DNA of 64,000 nt, from contig JAHXHN010000001.1 of the NCBI GenBank assembly GCA_025656675.1, forward strand, positions 277,501-341,500. Direction: 5' to 3'. Below are positions 18,673-27,812 of the stretch, in pieces. Each line of letters starts with the position of its first letter. The first letter of the stretch is position 1. A program made the position numbers and the translations under genes. Below the pieces are notes generated by a model. That model was not told the DNA's origin, ran no database searches, and saw nothing but the letters and a program-made list of their open reading frames with translations. Source of the stretch: Candidatus Thiodiazotropha sp. (ex Codakia rugifera). GTDB lineage: Bacteria; Pseudomonadota; Gammaproteobacteria; Chromatiales; Chromatiaceae.

Positions 18673-19824
18673 TTAACGCTGATCGATCGGCACCCAGGCG
18701 CGGTTCTCCGGTCCGTGGTAGTTTGCCGAAGGACGAATGATCTTGCCATCCTCACGCTGTTCGATCACATGCGCACCCCAGCCGGAGACACGGGCGATGA
18801 CGAACAAAGGTGTGAACATATCCGTGGGTACACCCATCAGATTGTAGGAGACAGCAGAATACCAATCGAGGTTGGGAAACATCTTCTTGGCATCCCACAT
18901 CACCGATTCCAGTCGTGCAGCAACATCGAACAGCTTGGTGTCACTCACCTCCTCTGATAGATTTTTAGAGACAGATTTGATGACCTCGTTACGGGGATCG
19001 CTGACGGTATAGACAGGATGACCGAAACCGATCACGATCTCTTTGCGCGCAACCCGTTCACGGATATCGGCTTCCGCCTCGTCAGGTGAGTGGTAGCGGC
19101 CCTGGATACGATGGGCCTCTTCATTGGCGCCACCATGTTTGGGACCACGTAGCGCACCGATGGCAGCCGTGATGGCAGAGTACATATCGGAATCGGTGCC
19201 AGCCACCACACGTGCCGTAAAGGTTGAGGCATTGAACTCGTGCTCGGCGTAGAGCACTAGGGATGTGTGCATAGCGCGCACCCAGGAATCTCTTGGCTTC
19301 TCTCCATGCAGCAAATGCAGAAAGTGGCCGCCGATCGAGTCTTCATCGGTCTCCACTTCTATGCGTTTACCATTGTGCGCATAGTGATACCAGTAGAGTA
19401 GAGCAGAGCCGAAATTGGCCATCAGTCGATCGATGATATCCCGGGCATCAGCTGGTGGGTGAGTATCCTTTTCCGGCAGACAGCTACCCATCACCGAACA
19501 GGCGGTACGCATCACGTCCATCGGATGGGCAGAGGTGGGTATGGCTTCAAGCGCCTGTTTGACTGGCAGAGGCAGACCGCGCAGCGCCTTCAGTTTGGTC
19601 TTGTAGGCCCTGAGCTCAGCCGATGTCGGTAAGTGATCGTGAATCAGCAAATAGGCGATCTCTTCGAATTCAGCCTTTTCAGCGAAATCGAGAATGTCAT
19701 AGCCACGATAGTGCAGATCGTTGCCAGTGCGGCCAACAGTACAAATGACAGTATTACCTGCTGCGGTGCCGGAAAGGGCGACCGATTTTTTAGCTTTGGG
19801 TAGGATTTGGTTAGGCTCACTCAT
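18673..19824 (-). CDS. prpC: 2-methylcitrate synthase
   Basis: PrpC condenses propionyl-CoA with oxaloacetate to give 2-methylcitrate (383 residues). The citrate-synthase catalytic residues are in the motifs GPKHGGANE (His), GFGHPVYT (His) and the later [18 protein letters not shown] region (Asp). The length and short N-terminus fit methylcitrate synthase rather than the longer type I citrate synthase. A strong ribosome-binding site, GGAGGT, lies before the ATG. The start overlaps the prpB stop by 4 bases, so the two are translationally coupled. Confidence 0.95.
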   Translation of the reverse strand: MSEPNQILPKAKKSVALSGTAAGNTVICTVGRTGNDLHYRGYDILDFAEKAEFEEIAYLLIHDHLPTSAELRAYKTKLKALRGLPLPVKQALEAIPTSAHPMDVMRTACSVMGSCLPEKDTHPPADARDIIDRLMANFGSALLYWYHYAHNGKRIEVETDEDSIGGHFLHLLHGEKPRDSWVRAMHTSLVLYAEHEFNASTFTARVVAGTDSDMYSAITAAIGALRGPKHGGANEEAHRIQGRYHSPDEAEADIRERVARKEIVIGFGHPVYTVSDPRNEVIKSVSKNLSEEVSDTKLFDVAARLESVMWDAKKMFPNLDWYSAVSYNLMGVPTDMFTPLFVIARVSGWGAHVIEQREDGKIIRPSANYHGPENRAWVPIDQR

Positions 19825-20717
19825 GGGGAGACCTCCTCTGATGATGCAAAAAGTTGATCCAGTTTGGTTTCGAAATCGTGATAACCGAGATAGTCATAGA
19901 GATCTGCACGACTTTGCATTATCTCGATGACGGCCTGTTGAGTACCTTCCGAGCGTAGGGTTTGGTAAACCTTAAGTGCAGCAGCATTTGCAGCACGAAA
20001 TGCGCTCAGCGGATAGAGTGCGATACTGACACCGGCAGAGGCCAATTCCCCGGTTGTAAATAATGGCGTGGAGCCAAATTCTGTTATGTTGGCTAGGACC
20101 GGTACCTTCACGGCCGCAACGAATTCCCGGTACTGATCGAGTTCTGTCATCGCTTCAGGGAAGATCATATCGGCACCCGCCTCGACACAAGCACATGCCC
20201 TATCGATAGCTGATTGCATACCTTCCACTGCCAGTGCATCGGTGCGTGCCATGACGACAAAATCACTATCCACCTTTGCATCCACTGCAGCCTTAATACG
20301 GTCGACCATTTCAGCTTGGGAAACAATCGCCTTATTAGGGCGGTGTCCACAACGCTTTTGCTGAACCTGATCCTCGATATGCACCGCAGCAGCACCAAAT
20401 TTATTCATATTGCGCGTGGCGCGGGCAATATTGAATGCACCGCCCCAGCCGGTATCGATATCCACCAACACAGGTAGCTCTGTAATCTCGGTAATACGGC
20501 GCAGGTCAGTTAATACATCCTCCATGGTGGTAATACCCAGATCAGGTATCCCACATGATCCGGCTGCCACACCACCACCGGAGATATACAACGACTGATA
20601 ACCTGAAGCCTCCGCCAACCGTGCATGGTAAGCATTGATTGCACCCACGCACTGCAACGGCTTTTCGCTTGTAATGGCTGCTCGGAAACGGGCGCCGGGA
20701 GTCATATTGGTCTTCAT
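19821..20717 (-). CDS. prpB: Methylisocitrate lyase
   Basis: PrpB splits 2-methylisocitrate into pyruvate and succinate, completing the methylcitrate cycle (298 residues). It belongs to the isocitrate lyase / PEP mutase superfamily. Visible motifs include the [16 protein letters not shown] substrate loop, DIDTGWGG with the metal-binding aspartates, and the catalytic-cysteine segment [11 protein letters not shown]. The ribosome-binding site GAGGT precedes the ATG at 20717. It lies 130 bases downstream of the gntR stop without an obvious own promoter, so it is probably read from the gntR promoter. Confidence 0.95.
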   Translation of the reverse strand: MKTNMTPGARFRAAITSEKPLQCVGAINAYHARLAEASGYQSLYISGGGVAAGSCGIPDLGITTMEDVLTDLRRITEITELPVLVDIDTGWGGAFNIARATRNMNKFGAAAVHIEDQVQQKRCGHRPNKAIVSQAEMVDRIKAAVDAKVDSDFVVMARTDALAVEGMQSAIDRACACVEAGADMIFPEAMTELDQYREFVAAVKVPVLANITEFGSTPLFTTGELASAGVSIALYPLSAFRAANAAALKVYQTLRSEGTQQAVIEIMQSRADLYDYLGYHDFETKLDQLFASSEEVSP

Positions 20718-20847
20718 TTTCTTACCTCAAGGTTAAGAAATTTTGAATTTTGAATGAACGCGCTCGTTATACTCGTGCAGTCTGTTCCAAATCAGGCGTG
20801 CGAAAAGTGCACACCCTAATTCAAATTTCGTCATTTCAAATTCACAA

Positions 20848-21534
20848 TTAGTTCTCCAGCAGCATTCTTTCCACATTCCTGCGAGAGGAGCGAATATGCT
20901 GGCGCATTAATAGTTCAGCCATCTCCGGGTCACGGGCAACGATGGCATTAAGCAAGTAGTGATGTTCATCATAGGCCTGGCGGGAACGCCTGCTGCGCAT
21001 ACCGAACTGGTAACGATACATCCGCAGTAAGTGATAGAGGTCATCACAAAGCAAGCCGATCAGGTGGTGATTTTTACTCCCCTGAACAATACGGTAGTGA
21101 AAATCAAGATCACCCTGCTTCTGAAAGTAGGCCTGGCCTTGCTGCTCTTCAATCTGTTGCCCATGCTCTTCCAGTAATACCTGTAACTCTTCAATCTCCT
21201 GATCACTCATGTTTTGAGCAGCCAGTCGTGCAGCCATCCCCTCCAACGCCTCGCGAATTTGAAAAATCTCGATCAGTTGTTCATAGGAAAGAGTCACTAC
21301 ACGTGCACCGATGTTCGGTTTACGCTCCACTAATTTCCTTGCCTCCAATCGCCCGATAGCCTCACGCAGAGAACCGCGACTGACACCATGCTGGCGTGCC
21401 AGTTCAGGTTCACTAATCTTGCTACCGGGAGCAATCTCCCCTTCTACGATGGCACGCTGAAGGGTATCGAAGAGCCGGTCAGTGAGGGTGATACTGACTG
21501 GATCAGTGTTATTAGATGTTGATTGGTTTTGCAT
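20848..21534 (-). CDS. GntR-family (FadR subfamily) regulator of the methylcitrate genes
   Basis: This is a 228-residue transcription factor with an N-terminal winged helix (about residues 15-80, with GSKISEPELARQHGVSRGSL as recognition region) and an all-helical FCD ligand-binding domain (about 90-220). It is the first gene of a leftward transcription unit that continues into prpB, prpC, acnD and prpF. The same operator pair (TGTCGACA) lies upstream of this gene and of prpE, so it probably represses both promoters and itself. It would be released by a methylcitrate-cycle intermediate such as methylcitrate or propionyl-CoA; the ligand is inferred. GntR-type regulators of propionate genes (called PrpQ in some species) are known in gammaproteobacteria. 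Confidence 0.9.
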   Translation of the reverse strand: MQNQSTSNNTDPVSITLTDRLFDTLQRAIVEGEIAPGSKISEPELARQHGVSRGSLREAIGRLEARKLVERKPNIGARVVTLSYEQLIEIFQIREALEGMAARLAAQNMSDQEIEELQVLLEEHGQQIEEQQGQAYFQKQGDLDFHYRIVQGSKNHHLIGLLCDDLYHLLRMYRYQFGMRSRRSRQAYDEHHYLLNAIVARDPEMAELLMRQHIRSSRRNVERMLLEN

Positions 21535-21547
21535 ATCCTACTCAATA

Positions 21548-21555
21548 TGTCGACA
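21548..21555. promoter_or_regulatory. Downstream operator of the gntR-prp promoter
   Basis: This perfect palindrome, TGTCGACA, lies between the predicted transcription start and the gntR start codon. It is exactly 62 bases from the upstream copy at 21610, the same distance as in the prpE promoter. Confidence 0.75.
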
Positions 21556-21586
21556 ATCTTACTGGTTAATAGCCATAATGTGCCAC

Positions 21587-21617
21587 AATATAGACTAATC
21601 AGCCTAATATGTCGACA
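21587..21617 (-). promoter_or_regulatory. gntR-prpBC-acnD-prpF promoter with overlapping operator
   Basis: Reading the minus strand, a -35 box TCGACA (5 of 6 to TTGACA; plus-strand 21610-21615), a 17-base spacer and a -10 box TATATT (21587-21592) are present. The palindrome TGTCGACA (21610-21617) covers the -35 box. This predicts direct repression by occlusion of RNA polymerase. Confidence 0.75.
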
Positions 21618-21697
21618 ATTTATGTATTGTTTGTGCTGACCTCGACTGCCATGGATCGACTGAAGGGTGGTTTGACACCCCTCAGTCGCTACAGTCT

Positions 21698-23590
21698 CTA
21701 TTTGGCATAGCCCATATCATGTAGGGAAGATGAGATCTCTTCCAGGATGGCCGGGTCGTCGATTGTGGCAGGCATATTCCAATCCTCCCCATCAGCGATC
21801 TTTACCATCGTGCCACGCAAGATCTTTCCTGAACGGGTCTTCGGTAGGCGCTTGACTATAGAGATATGCTTAAAAGCGGCTACCGGACCAATCTGCTCCC
21901 GCACCAACATTACCAATTCACGGGCAAGCTCTTCGGCAGGCCGATCCACTCCCGTTTTTAATACCACAAGACCGAGGGGAAGCTGTCCCTTCAAGGCATC
22001 AGCGACCCCGATAACCGCACACTCAGCCACGTCAGAGTGGCCTGCCAGCACCTCTTCCATTTGCCCTGTAGATAGCCGGTGTCCCGCCACGTTGATGACA
22101 TCATCGGTACGACTCATGATCCACAGATAACCATCCTCATCCCTGTAACCTGCATCACCGGTCAGATAGTAGCCCGGGTAGGCACGCAGATAAGCATCAA
22201 CAAAGCGCTGCTCATTGTTCCACAGCGTTGGCAGGCAGGCTGGTGGTAACGGCTGTTTAATCACAATATCACCCATTTCACCATCAGGCTTTTCATTGCC
22301 CTGATCATCCAGGACACGTACGTCATAACCAACCATGGAGACTGTGGGAGAACCTGCCTTGATCGGTAACGGCTCAATACCCATCGGATTGGCAGCAATA
22401 GCCCAACCGGTTTCAGTCTGCCACCAATGGTCGATTACCGGCTTTTTCAACATGGTTTCTGCCCAGTGCAGGGTATCCGGATCACAGCGTTCACCTGCAA
22501 GGTAGAGCGTTTCCATACAACTGATGTCGTACTTCGACATATAGGCACCCTGAGGATCCTCTTTTTTGATAGCTCTAAAAGCAGTAGGCGCTGTAAAAAG
22601 TACTTTCACCCCATACTCATTGATCACCCGCCAAAAAGCACCCGGGTCAGGCGTACCGACCGGCTTACCTTCATAGATAACGGTTGTACAGCCAGCGAGT
22701 AGTGGGCCATAGACAATGTAGCTGTGACCGACTACCCATCCCACATCGGATGCTGCCCAGTAGACATCGCCAGCCTCCACGTTATAGACATTTTTCATCG
22801 ACCAGAGGAGAGCGGCAGCATGGCCACCATTGTCACGTACCACTCCTTTCGGCTGACCGGTAGTTCCTGAGGTATAGAGAATGTAGAGAGGATCGGTAGC
22901 TTCCACAGGTACACATTCAGCAGGTTCAGCCGATGCTACTGCATCATCCCAGTTCAAATCCCGTCCCGCCTGCAGGTCAGCAGCTAGCTGAGGACGTTGC
23001 TTGATAATGGTGGTTGACGGTTTATGCTGAGCTAGCTCAATGGCCTCATCCAATAAAGGCTTATAGGCCACCAGGCGGTTCGGTTCTATACCACAGGAGG
23101 CTGAAAGCACCATCTTAGGCTGACAATCATCGATACGGGTAGCCAGTTCTTTTGCTGCAAAACCCCCGAATACCACCGAATGGATAGCTCCAATACGGGC
23201 ACAGGCCAGCATTGCAATGGCAGCTTCCGGAATCATCGGCATGTAGACGATGACCCGGTCTCCCTTACCAACACCATTGGCGGCAATTACACCTGCCAGC
23301 TTGGCAACCGTATCGCGTAGCTCTTGATAGGTATAGCTGTGCTTCTGGTCAGTCACCGGACTGTCATAGATCAGTGCTAAACGATCACCCTGCCCAGCAT
23401 CAACATGGCGGTCGAGTGCGTTATAGCAAGTATTGAATAGCCCCCCGGTAAACCAGCGAGGAGAAGGCTTAGCAGTTTCATCCAGAACCTGGTCCCAGGT
23501 TTTATACCAGTGCAATCCATTTGCAACTGTGGCCCAGAAATCTTCAGGGTCATCCAAGGAGTGTTGATAGATCTCGGCATAACGTGGCAT
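21698..23590 (-). CDS. prpE: Propionyl-CoA synthetase (Acs family)
   Basis: PrpE activates propionate with ATP and CoA to propionyl-CoA, feeding PrpC (630 residues). The start at 23590 follows AAAGGAG; an upstream in-frame start at 23626 lies next to an operator and was rejected. The adenylate-forming signature YTSGTTGQPKG is near residue 250. The C-terminal catalytic lysine lies in KTRSGKILRG, the site usually controlled by acylation. The N-terminus (MPRYAEIYQHSLDDPEDFW) and the regulation shared with prpBC support PrpE over acetyl-CoA synthetase. It is separated from gntR by 163 bases and has its own promoter. Confidence 0.9.
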   Translation of the reverse strand: MPRYAEIYQHSLDDPEDFWATVANGLHWYKTWDQVLDETAKPSPRWFTGGLFNTCYNALDRHVDAGQGDRLALIYDSPVTDQKHSYTYQELRDTVAKLAGVIAANGVGKGDRVIVYMPMIPEAAIAMLACARIGAIHSVVFGGFAAKELATRIDDCQPKMVLSASCGIEPNRLVAYKPLLDEAIELAQHKPSTTIIKQRPQLAADLQAGRDLNWDDAVASAEPAECVPVEATDPLYILYTSGTTGQPKGVVRDNGGHAAALLWSMKNVYNVEAGDVYWAASDVGWVVGHSYIVYGPLLAGCTTVIYEGKPVGTPDPGAFWRVINEYGVKVLFTAPTAFRAIKKEDPQGAYMSKYDISCMETLYLAGERCDPDTLHWAETMLKKPVIDHWWQTETGWAIAANPMGIEPLPIKAGSPTVSMVGYDVRVLDDQGNEKPDGEMGDIVIKQPLPPACLPTLWNNEQRFVDAYLRAYPGYYLTGDAGYRDEDGYLWIMSRTDDVINVAGHRLSTGQMEEVLAGHSDVAECAVIGVADALKGQLPLGLVVLKTGVDRPAEELARELVMLVREQIGPVAAFKHISIVKRLPKTRSGKILRGTMVKIADGEDWNMPATIDDPAILEEISSSLHDMGYAK

Positions 23591-23627
23591 TAGTGAGTGC
23601 TCCTTTGGTGGTTTACGACACAACAAG

Positions 23628-23635
23628 TGTCGACA
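23628..23635. promoter_or_regulatory. Downstream operator of the prpE promoter
   Basis: A perfect TGTCGACA lies in the predicted 5' untranslated leader of prpE, 62 bases from the copy that overlaps the -35 box. Confidence 0.75.
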
Positions 23636-23666
23636 ATTATCGTGTTATTTGCTTTATAGTTCCTAA

Positions 23667-23697
23667 AATATAGACATATATTTACAATATGTCGACA
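23667..23697 (-). promoter_or_regulatory. prpE promoter with overlapping operator
   Basis: On the minus strand there is a -35 box TCGACA (plus-strand 23690-23695), a 17-base spacer and a -10 box TATATT (23667-23672). The palindrome TGTCGACA at 23690-23697 overlaps the -35. Geometry and boxes are identical to the gntR promoter, so both are probably controlled by the same GntR protein. Confidence 0.75.
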
Positions 23698-24237
23698 CTT
23701 TTACCGCATTTTATTTTTTTTTCCAACTATTTTATAAAACGACAGATTGCATAAAACCCACTTCAATCCGAGAAAGAACACCTATCACATTGAATAATCA
23801 AGAAAACAGATTAGATCTGAGCGAAAGAGGATTTTTTGAATAACCAGATTCAAACCTGAGGTCAGCTTAGTGTTTTGTAATAACCTGAATGCCTAAGTAT
23901 CCCAATTAACAAGCACCTTTCTTGTCAGGATGAGCATTTCAATCTTCAAATTTAACCAAGTAACACCCCTTGGGAATTCAATTACTCACCGGGTTGATAT
24001 TGAACAACCTCCCCTCATGAAATAGACAGATTAAAGCGAAAACACCGCTATCTTAGACACCCTATTCACTGAGTTCCTCTTGCCTACTCGGTCTGAAAAA
24101 AAACACTATTTTGTATATATCCAGAATCCCCCTTTCTAAAGTGGAATGCATTTTTTTTTGAAACATTCGTATATATTAACCTTACAGTTCAACCAGCGAT
24201 TATTAACAATCAGTTAATAGGGATTCAACAAACAACA
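23698..24237. other. AT-rich intergenic region upstream of prpE
   Basis: This 540-base stretch is clearly richer in A and T than its surroundings, with several T- or A-runs of eight or more. I see no gene, repeat family or clear promoter pair in it. It separates the prp locus from a small membrane-protein gene of similar composition. Confidence 0.5.
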
Positions 24238-24525
24238 ATGGAGAAACATAAACTTGTCGCACTCGCTGTTTTCTTATTCGTTGTGCTGTTTACCAGTATA
24301 AGGGATGGCTTTGAAGATGCGCTTGCAGGACATATAGTCCTTGCTGCTCTTTTAGTACCTATACTTTTTTATCGAGTCGTCGCTTTTTTTTCGAGCTTTG
24401 GTTTTCCAGAATATTTTGCAAAAGACTTCAAATCTGAAAATCACCCAGGACCCTACGCATTTTTTTTCTGGCTTCTTTTTCTAATTGCTTGTGTATTATT
24501 GCTGTTCAATTGGCATCTATATTAG
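24238..24525 (+). CDS. Small hypothetical membrane protein
   Basis: This is a 95-residue protein I do not recognise. It has two or three hydrophobic segments: about residues 6-22, 31-53 (with an FFSSFGFPEYF turn) and 73-92, ending in an aromatic tail. The short loops are polar and the C-terminus is hydrophobic. No good ribosome-binding site precedes the ATG. It sits in an AT-rich patch, so it may be acquired DNA. The coherent hydrophobic pattern supports a real gene, but the confidence is moderate. Confidence 0.5.
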   Translation: MEKHKLVALAVFLFVVLFTSIRDGFEDALAGHIVLAALLVPILFYRVVAFFSSFGFPEYFAKDFKSENHPGPYAFFFWLLFLIACVLLLFNWHLY

Positions 24526-24618
24526 TATTGCCTTACCTATACTAAAGGCTCTATATATCCTATCGTCCAGCTTAGATTCTCGTCTAATTTGCATATCAGT
24601 ATTCTGAGGTCCGTAATC

Positions 24619-25041
24619 ATGTCTGGATGTTGTACATCCTCAAGCACTGCAGCATCAGCGTGCAAAAAACACAGATGCCCGGTCAATGGCAAGATGTACG
24701 CACGGGTATCTGAAAAAACCCTACTACATCACATAAAAGAGCCATGGACTTGGCCCCATAAAAAACAAGCTTATTACTTCTGTGACGATCCAACATGTGA
24801 CGTAGTCTATTTTGGTCAAGATGACACAATAATCGATAAGATGGGGATGAAGGCCAAACCAGGGACAGATGCTGGATTGCAAGATTCTTTAATCTGTTAT
24901 TGCTTTGGTATTTCTTACAAAAAGGCAAGTACAAAACCAGAATTAAAGCAATTTGTTATTGATAAAACTAAAAATAACCTCTGCGCCTGCGAGGTTAAAA
25001 ATCCATCAGGTCAATGCTGTCTAAAGAACTTCCCTGCCTAG
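24619..25041 (+). CDS. Cysteine-rich CopZ-like iron-sulfur / metal-binding protein
   Basis: This is a 140-residue soluble protein resembling the N-terminal [2Fe-2S]/zinc domain of archaeal CopZ copper chaperones and related bacterial proteins. The start at 24619 follows GAGGT. The N-terminus is cysteine-rich (SGCCTSS, then CKKHRCPVNG). A central segment YYFCDDPTCDVVYFG binds metal in this family. The C-terminal part has a BFD-like pattern: CYCFGISYKKA, and CACEVKNPSGQCC near the end. It could take part in copper, iron or sulfur handling. The adjacent small membrane protein may be a partner, but no metal ATPase is nearby. Function is assigned only at family level. Confidence 0.75.
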   Translation: MSGCCTSSSTAASACKKHRCPVNGKMYARVSEKTLLHHIKEPWTWPHKKQAYYFCDDPTCDVVYFGQDDTIIDKMGMKAKPGTDAGLQDSLICYCFGISYKKASTKPELKQFVIDKTKNNLCACEVKNPSGQCCLKNFPA

Positions 25042-25192
25042 CTGTCTGCACACATCAGATAACCTCTCATTTGACATTAGCCAGCGTTAAGAAAGCTATC
25101 CATATGGACTAGAAATAGTTCGCCAGATTGATTTTTACTAGGGTGGTAGAAGAGGATTTGCGTAAGACAGCGTTAATACTGTGTAGTAATGT

Positions 25193-25220
25193 AAAAAAAA
25201 ACGGGGCCAAAAGGCCCCGT
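25193..25220 (-). terminator. Rho-independent terminator of the porin gene
   Basis: A perfect 8-bp stem (ACGGGGCC at 25201-25208, complement at 25213-25220) with an AAAA loop is followed, in minus-strand direction, by a run of eight or nine T residues (plus-strand A-run 25193-25201). It lies 28 bases beyond the porin stop codon. Confidence 0.93.
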
Positions 25221-25248
25221 TTCTAACTTAATAATACTGAGGTCAGTA

Positions 25249-26271
25249 TTAGAAGTTGTGGATCAAGCCACCGAAGAAAGCGTCGACTTCACGGCCAGAG
25301 TCATCTTCTTCATAAGAGGTATAACCTACGTGAGCAACGGTACGCTTGCTCAGAGCATGCTCATACCCAAGGCTGAACTGGTCGACGTCATTGCCGTCTG
25401 AACCATCAGGAATGGAGACATTTGGAGAGAAGCCTGCAGCAGTAACGCCATTAACTGAACTTCTTGGGGAGTCAGCAGTCAGGTACTGAGCTTTGATCTT
25501 GCCACTGGCGCCAACCTTGACGTGACCACTTACACCAACTGCATCAGAATCTTCTGCGAGATCATCGAAGTCGAAGCTGCTGAACATAACGCCAGCCTGC
25601 CACATACCACCGTTCCAAACCAGGGTAGCGCGCAACAGTGAAGGATCGCTATCAGCCAATGTGCCGAGATCGTATGTGTTATAAGCCAAAGATGCGAAGA
25701 TAGGACCGTTGTTATACAGACCAGCCAGTGAGATGTGATCGGCCAGGCCATCTATCTCAAGATCAGCTCTTTCACCAGAAACCAGTGCGCCGACAAAGGT
25801 CAAACCGCCCATGGCTGGAGAAACATAAGCGATGACGTTGTCAACACGGTCATCACCAGGAATTACGTTAGCAAGGTCACCGTTTGGCAGATCACCGAAC
25901 TGGTCGAACTTGCCTTGTGACATTTTCATTGGGGTGTCATGACGACCCAACAGAGCGGTACCGAAACCACCAGCAAGACCGATGAACTGATTACGATCAC
26001 CAAGGCCATCAGCACCGTCGTCCTGATGTACTTTGAATTCAAAATGGTACAGAGCCTTGAGTCCGCCGCCCAAGTCTTCGCTGCCTTTCACGCCAACACG
26101 AGAGTGAATGCTATCCACGCCCCATGCGTCAGTGCTGTCTGCACCAGAAGAAGGTGTTACATCTACATTTTCAACAATGAAATGCGCCTTACCAAATAGA
26201 GTAGCGTCAGCCATTGCAGCAGCAGGAGCCACCAGAGCAGCGGCAATTGCCAGAGAGAGTACTTTTTTCAT
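25249..26271 (-). CDS. Gram-negative general porin
   Basis: This is an outer-membrane beta-barrel of about 16 strands that forms a trimeric diffusion channel (340 residues from ATG 26271). It has a canonical signal peptide cleaved after AAAMA, then the mature start DATLFGKAHF. Other features are the SRVGVKGSEDLGGGLKALYHFEF segment, the QDDGADGLGDRNQFIGLAG loop, alternating aromatic strands and a C-terminal phenylalanine (GGLIHNF), the assembly signal. It has its own promoter and a strong terminator, so it is monocistronic and probably highly expressed. The pore specificity cannot be read from sequence. Confidence 0.93.
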   Translation of the reverse strand: MKKVLSLAIAAALVAPAAAMADATLFGKAHFIVENVDVTPSSGADSTDAWGVDSIHSRVGVKGSEDLGGGLKALYHFEFKVHQDDGADGLGDRNQFIGLAGGFGTALLGRHDTPMKMSQGKFDQFGDLPNGDLANVIPGDDRVDNVIAYVSPAMGGLTFVGALVSGERADLEIDGLADHISLAGLYNNGPIFASLAYNTYDLGTLADSDPSLLRATLVWNGGMWQAGVMFSSFDFDDLAEDSDAVGVSGHVKVGASGKIKAQYLTADSPRSSVNGVTAAGFSPNVSIPDGSDGNDVDQFSLGYEHALSKRTVAHVGYTSYEEDDSGREVDAFFGGLIHNF

Positions 26272-26673
26272 TGAGTTAACTCCGAAGAATTGATGGGTAG
26301 AAAATTTGACTACGATGCGAATATTAGTCAACGGAGATACAAATTGCAAGCGTTTTTTTGCAAAAAAGACACAGAAAAATTGACTGTTGTTTATTTACGA
26401 CACAATGCATGTGCTTCTAAGCAAAAAACATAACATCAATAAGTTATAAATACTATCTAAATTGTATTCTAGGAGTTAAACCGGTAATAACTTAGTATAT
26501 TACTCTGGTTAATGTTGCAGTATTTTTTATCCTAAAAAGTACAGCAACAAAGCCATTGTAAAACTATGTTAATTATCAGAATATCAGTGGATTAAGTTGA
26601 GATCGTGAAGTCCGACATAACAAAAAGGCATGAATTGCCTGATAAAGATATGGTATCCCCACCAGATTCATAC
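26272..26673. other. Intergenic region upstream of the porin
   Basis: This 402-base AT-rich region holds the porin promoter near its left end. The remainder, towards the 3' end of the kinase gene, shows no gene that I can support. Confidence 0.5.
26321..26349 (-). promoter_or_regulatory. Porin promoter
   Basis: On the minus strand, TTGCAA (-35; plus-strand 26344-26349), a 17-base spacer and TAATAT (-10; 26321-26326) lie about 50 bases before the porin start codon. A GGAG ribosome-binding site follows downstream. Confidence 0.65.
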
Positions 26674-27657
26674 CTATTTCAACAGCGGAAGGACTCGCTT
26701 TTGGATAAATGCTGCAAGTCCCTTCAATACTGGGTTCTCATTATCAATATTAACGATATAGCCCAAAGTTCTTGGAATATCCCCCAAATAGCCCGGCTTT
26801 CCGTCCCGCTGATTCAATCTGGCAAAGATACCACTCGCCTTGAGGTGCCTCTGAATACCCATCAGATCAAACCATATCTGGAACTGGCCCTCGTGCTTGG
26901 CTTGCAACACACCAGTCTGGACTGCCAGTTCGAAGTACCCTTTCGACCAGGCGTAAACCTGGTCTTCAGGCCAATTGATATAACAATCCCGCAACAATGA
27001 GACCAGGTCATAGGTCACTGGCCCAATGACAGCATCCTGAAAATCGAGAATGCCGGGATTATGTTGAGCTGTGACCATCAGATTGCGTGAATGATAGTCC
27101 CGATGCACACAAACCTGAGGTTGCTGCAGGGCATTATCGGCTAACAGGTCGAAGACACTATCCAACATCGATTGCTCTTCACACGTCAAAGTCAATTTCA
27201 ACTCTCTTGCCAACAACCAGTCACGGAACAACGCCATCTCCTGCATCAGCAAGGTCCGATCATAGTGGGGTAGATTTTGCAGTGGGCCACACGCCTGAAG
27301 CGTGACCAGTGCTCCCAAAGCATCGCCATAGAGCCTATCCACTGTTTCTGCGTTAAGCTTGTCGAGATAGAGTTCACTGCCCATATCTTGCAGGAGCATG
27401 AACCCCTGTGTGAGATCCTGGGCATGGATATGCGGCACGTTCAGTCCAATCGATTCGAACGCAGCCGCTATCTCAACAAAGGGTCTGGAGTCCTCTTTCT
27501 CCGTGGGTGCATCCACAGCGATATAACACCGAGCAGCCGTGCAGATGCGGAAGTAACGGCGAAAACTTGCATCCCCTGATGCAGGCTCGAAGGTAAAATC
27601 ACTCAATCCCGGTAGCGAGGCTAACCACTTTTTAAGTTGCTTTATACGTTGTGGCAT
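26674..27657 (-). CDS. amgK: AmgK-type N-acetylmuramate/N-acetylglucosamine kinase (aminoglycoside phosphotransferase fold)
   Basis: This is a 327-residue kinase of the APH family. The catalytic loop HRDYHSRN is at residues 185-192 and the metal-binding DFQD at 205-208; the N-terminal GDASFRRYFR segment is typical of AmgK. In Pseudomonas, AmgK phosphorylates MurNAc at C1 and works with MurU to make UDP-MurNAc, bypassing de novo synthesis. There, amgK-murU lies beside lptD-surA-pdxA. Here the kinase is in the same neighbourhood, but no murU follows and an RND system lies in between. AnmK at 2465 would supply MurNAc-6-phosphate to the same route. Confidence 0.82.
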   Translation of the reverse strand: MPQRIKQLKKWLASLPGLSDFTFEPASGDASFRRYFRICTAARCYIAVDAPTEKEDSRPFVEIAAAFESIGLNVPHIHAQDLTQGFMLLQDMGSELYLDKLNAETVDRLYGDALGALVTLQACGPLQNLPHYDRTLLMQEMALFRDWLLARELKLTLTCEEQSMLDSVFDLLADNALQQPQVCVHRDYHSRNLMVTAQHNPGILDFQDAVIGPVTYDLVSLLRDCYINWPEDQVYAWSKGYFELAVQTGVLQAKHEGQFQIWFDLMGIQRHLKASGIFARLNQRDGKPGYLGDIPRTLGYIVNIDNENPVLKGLAAFIQKRVLPLLK

Positions 27658-27702
27658 ATTTTATTCTTTCAACACCTGATGATCATGATTTCCGATGGGA
27701 AA

Positions 27703-27751
27703 TGAACGCGAATTAGCTGCTAATGTACGCGAATTGCCGCGAATATACGCC
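27703..27751. repeat. Short dispersed-repeat fragment (ACGCGAAT units)
   Basis: Three loosely repeated units (ACGCGAATTAGC, ACGCGAATTGC, CGCGAATATACGC) lie between amgK and the RND gene. They look like the GCGTTCATTCGCG-type extragenic repeats found in many bacterial genomes. No function is assigned. Confidence 0.5.
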
Positions 27752-27812
27752 TATCCTGAAGTGAAATAAATTATTATATATAAATCCGAATGATCGACTC
27801 TGCGGCAATCGG

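Noticed and set aside
20718-20847. Imperfect AT-rich inverted repeat between gntR and prpB
   Set aside because: The arms contain many mismatches and no T-run follows, so neither a terminator nor an operator is supported; TGTCGACA is absent there.
26605-27000. 131-codon open frame partly opposite the kinase gene
   Set aside because: Most of it is antisense to the AmgK-type kinase and the N-terminal part shows no protein-like features.
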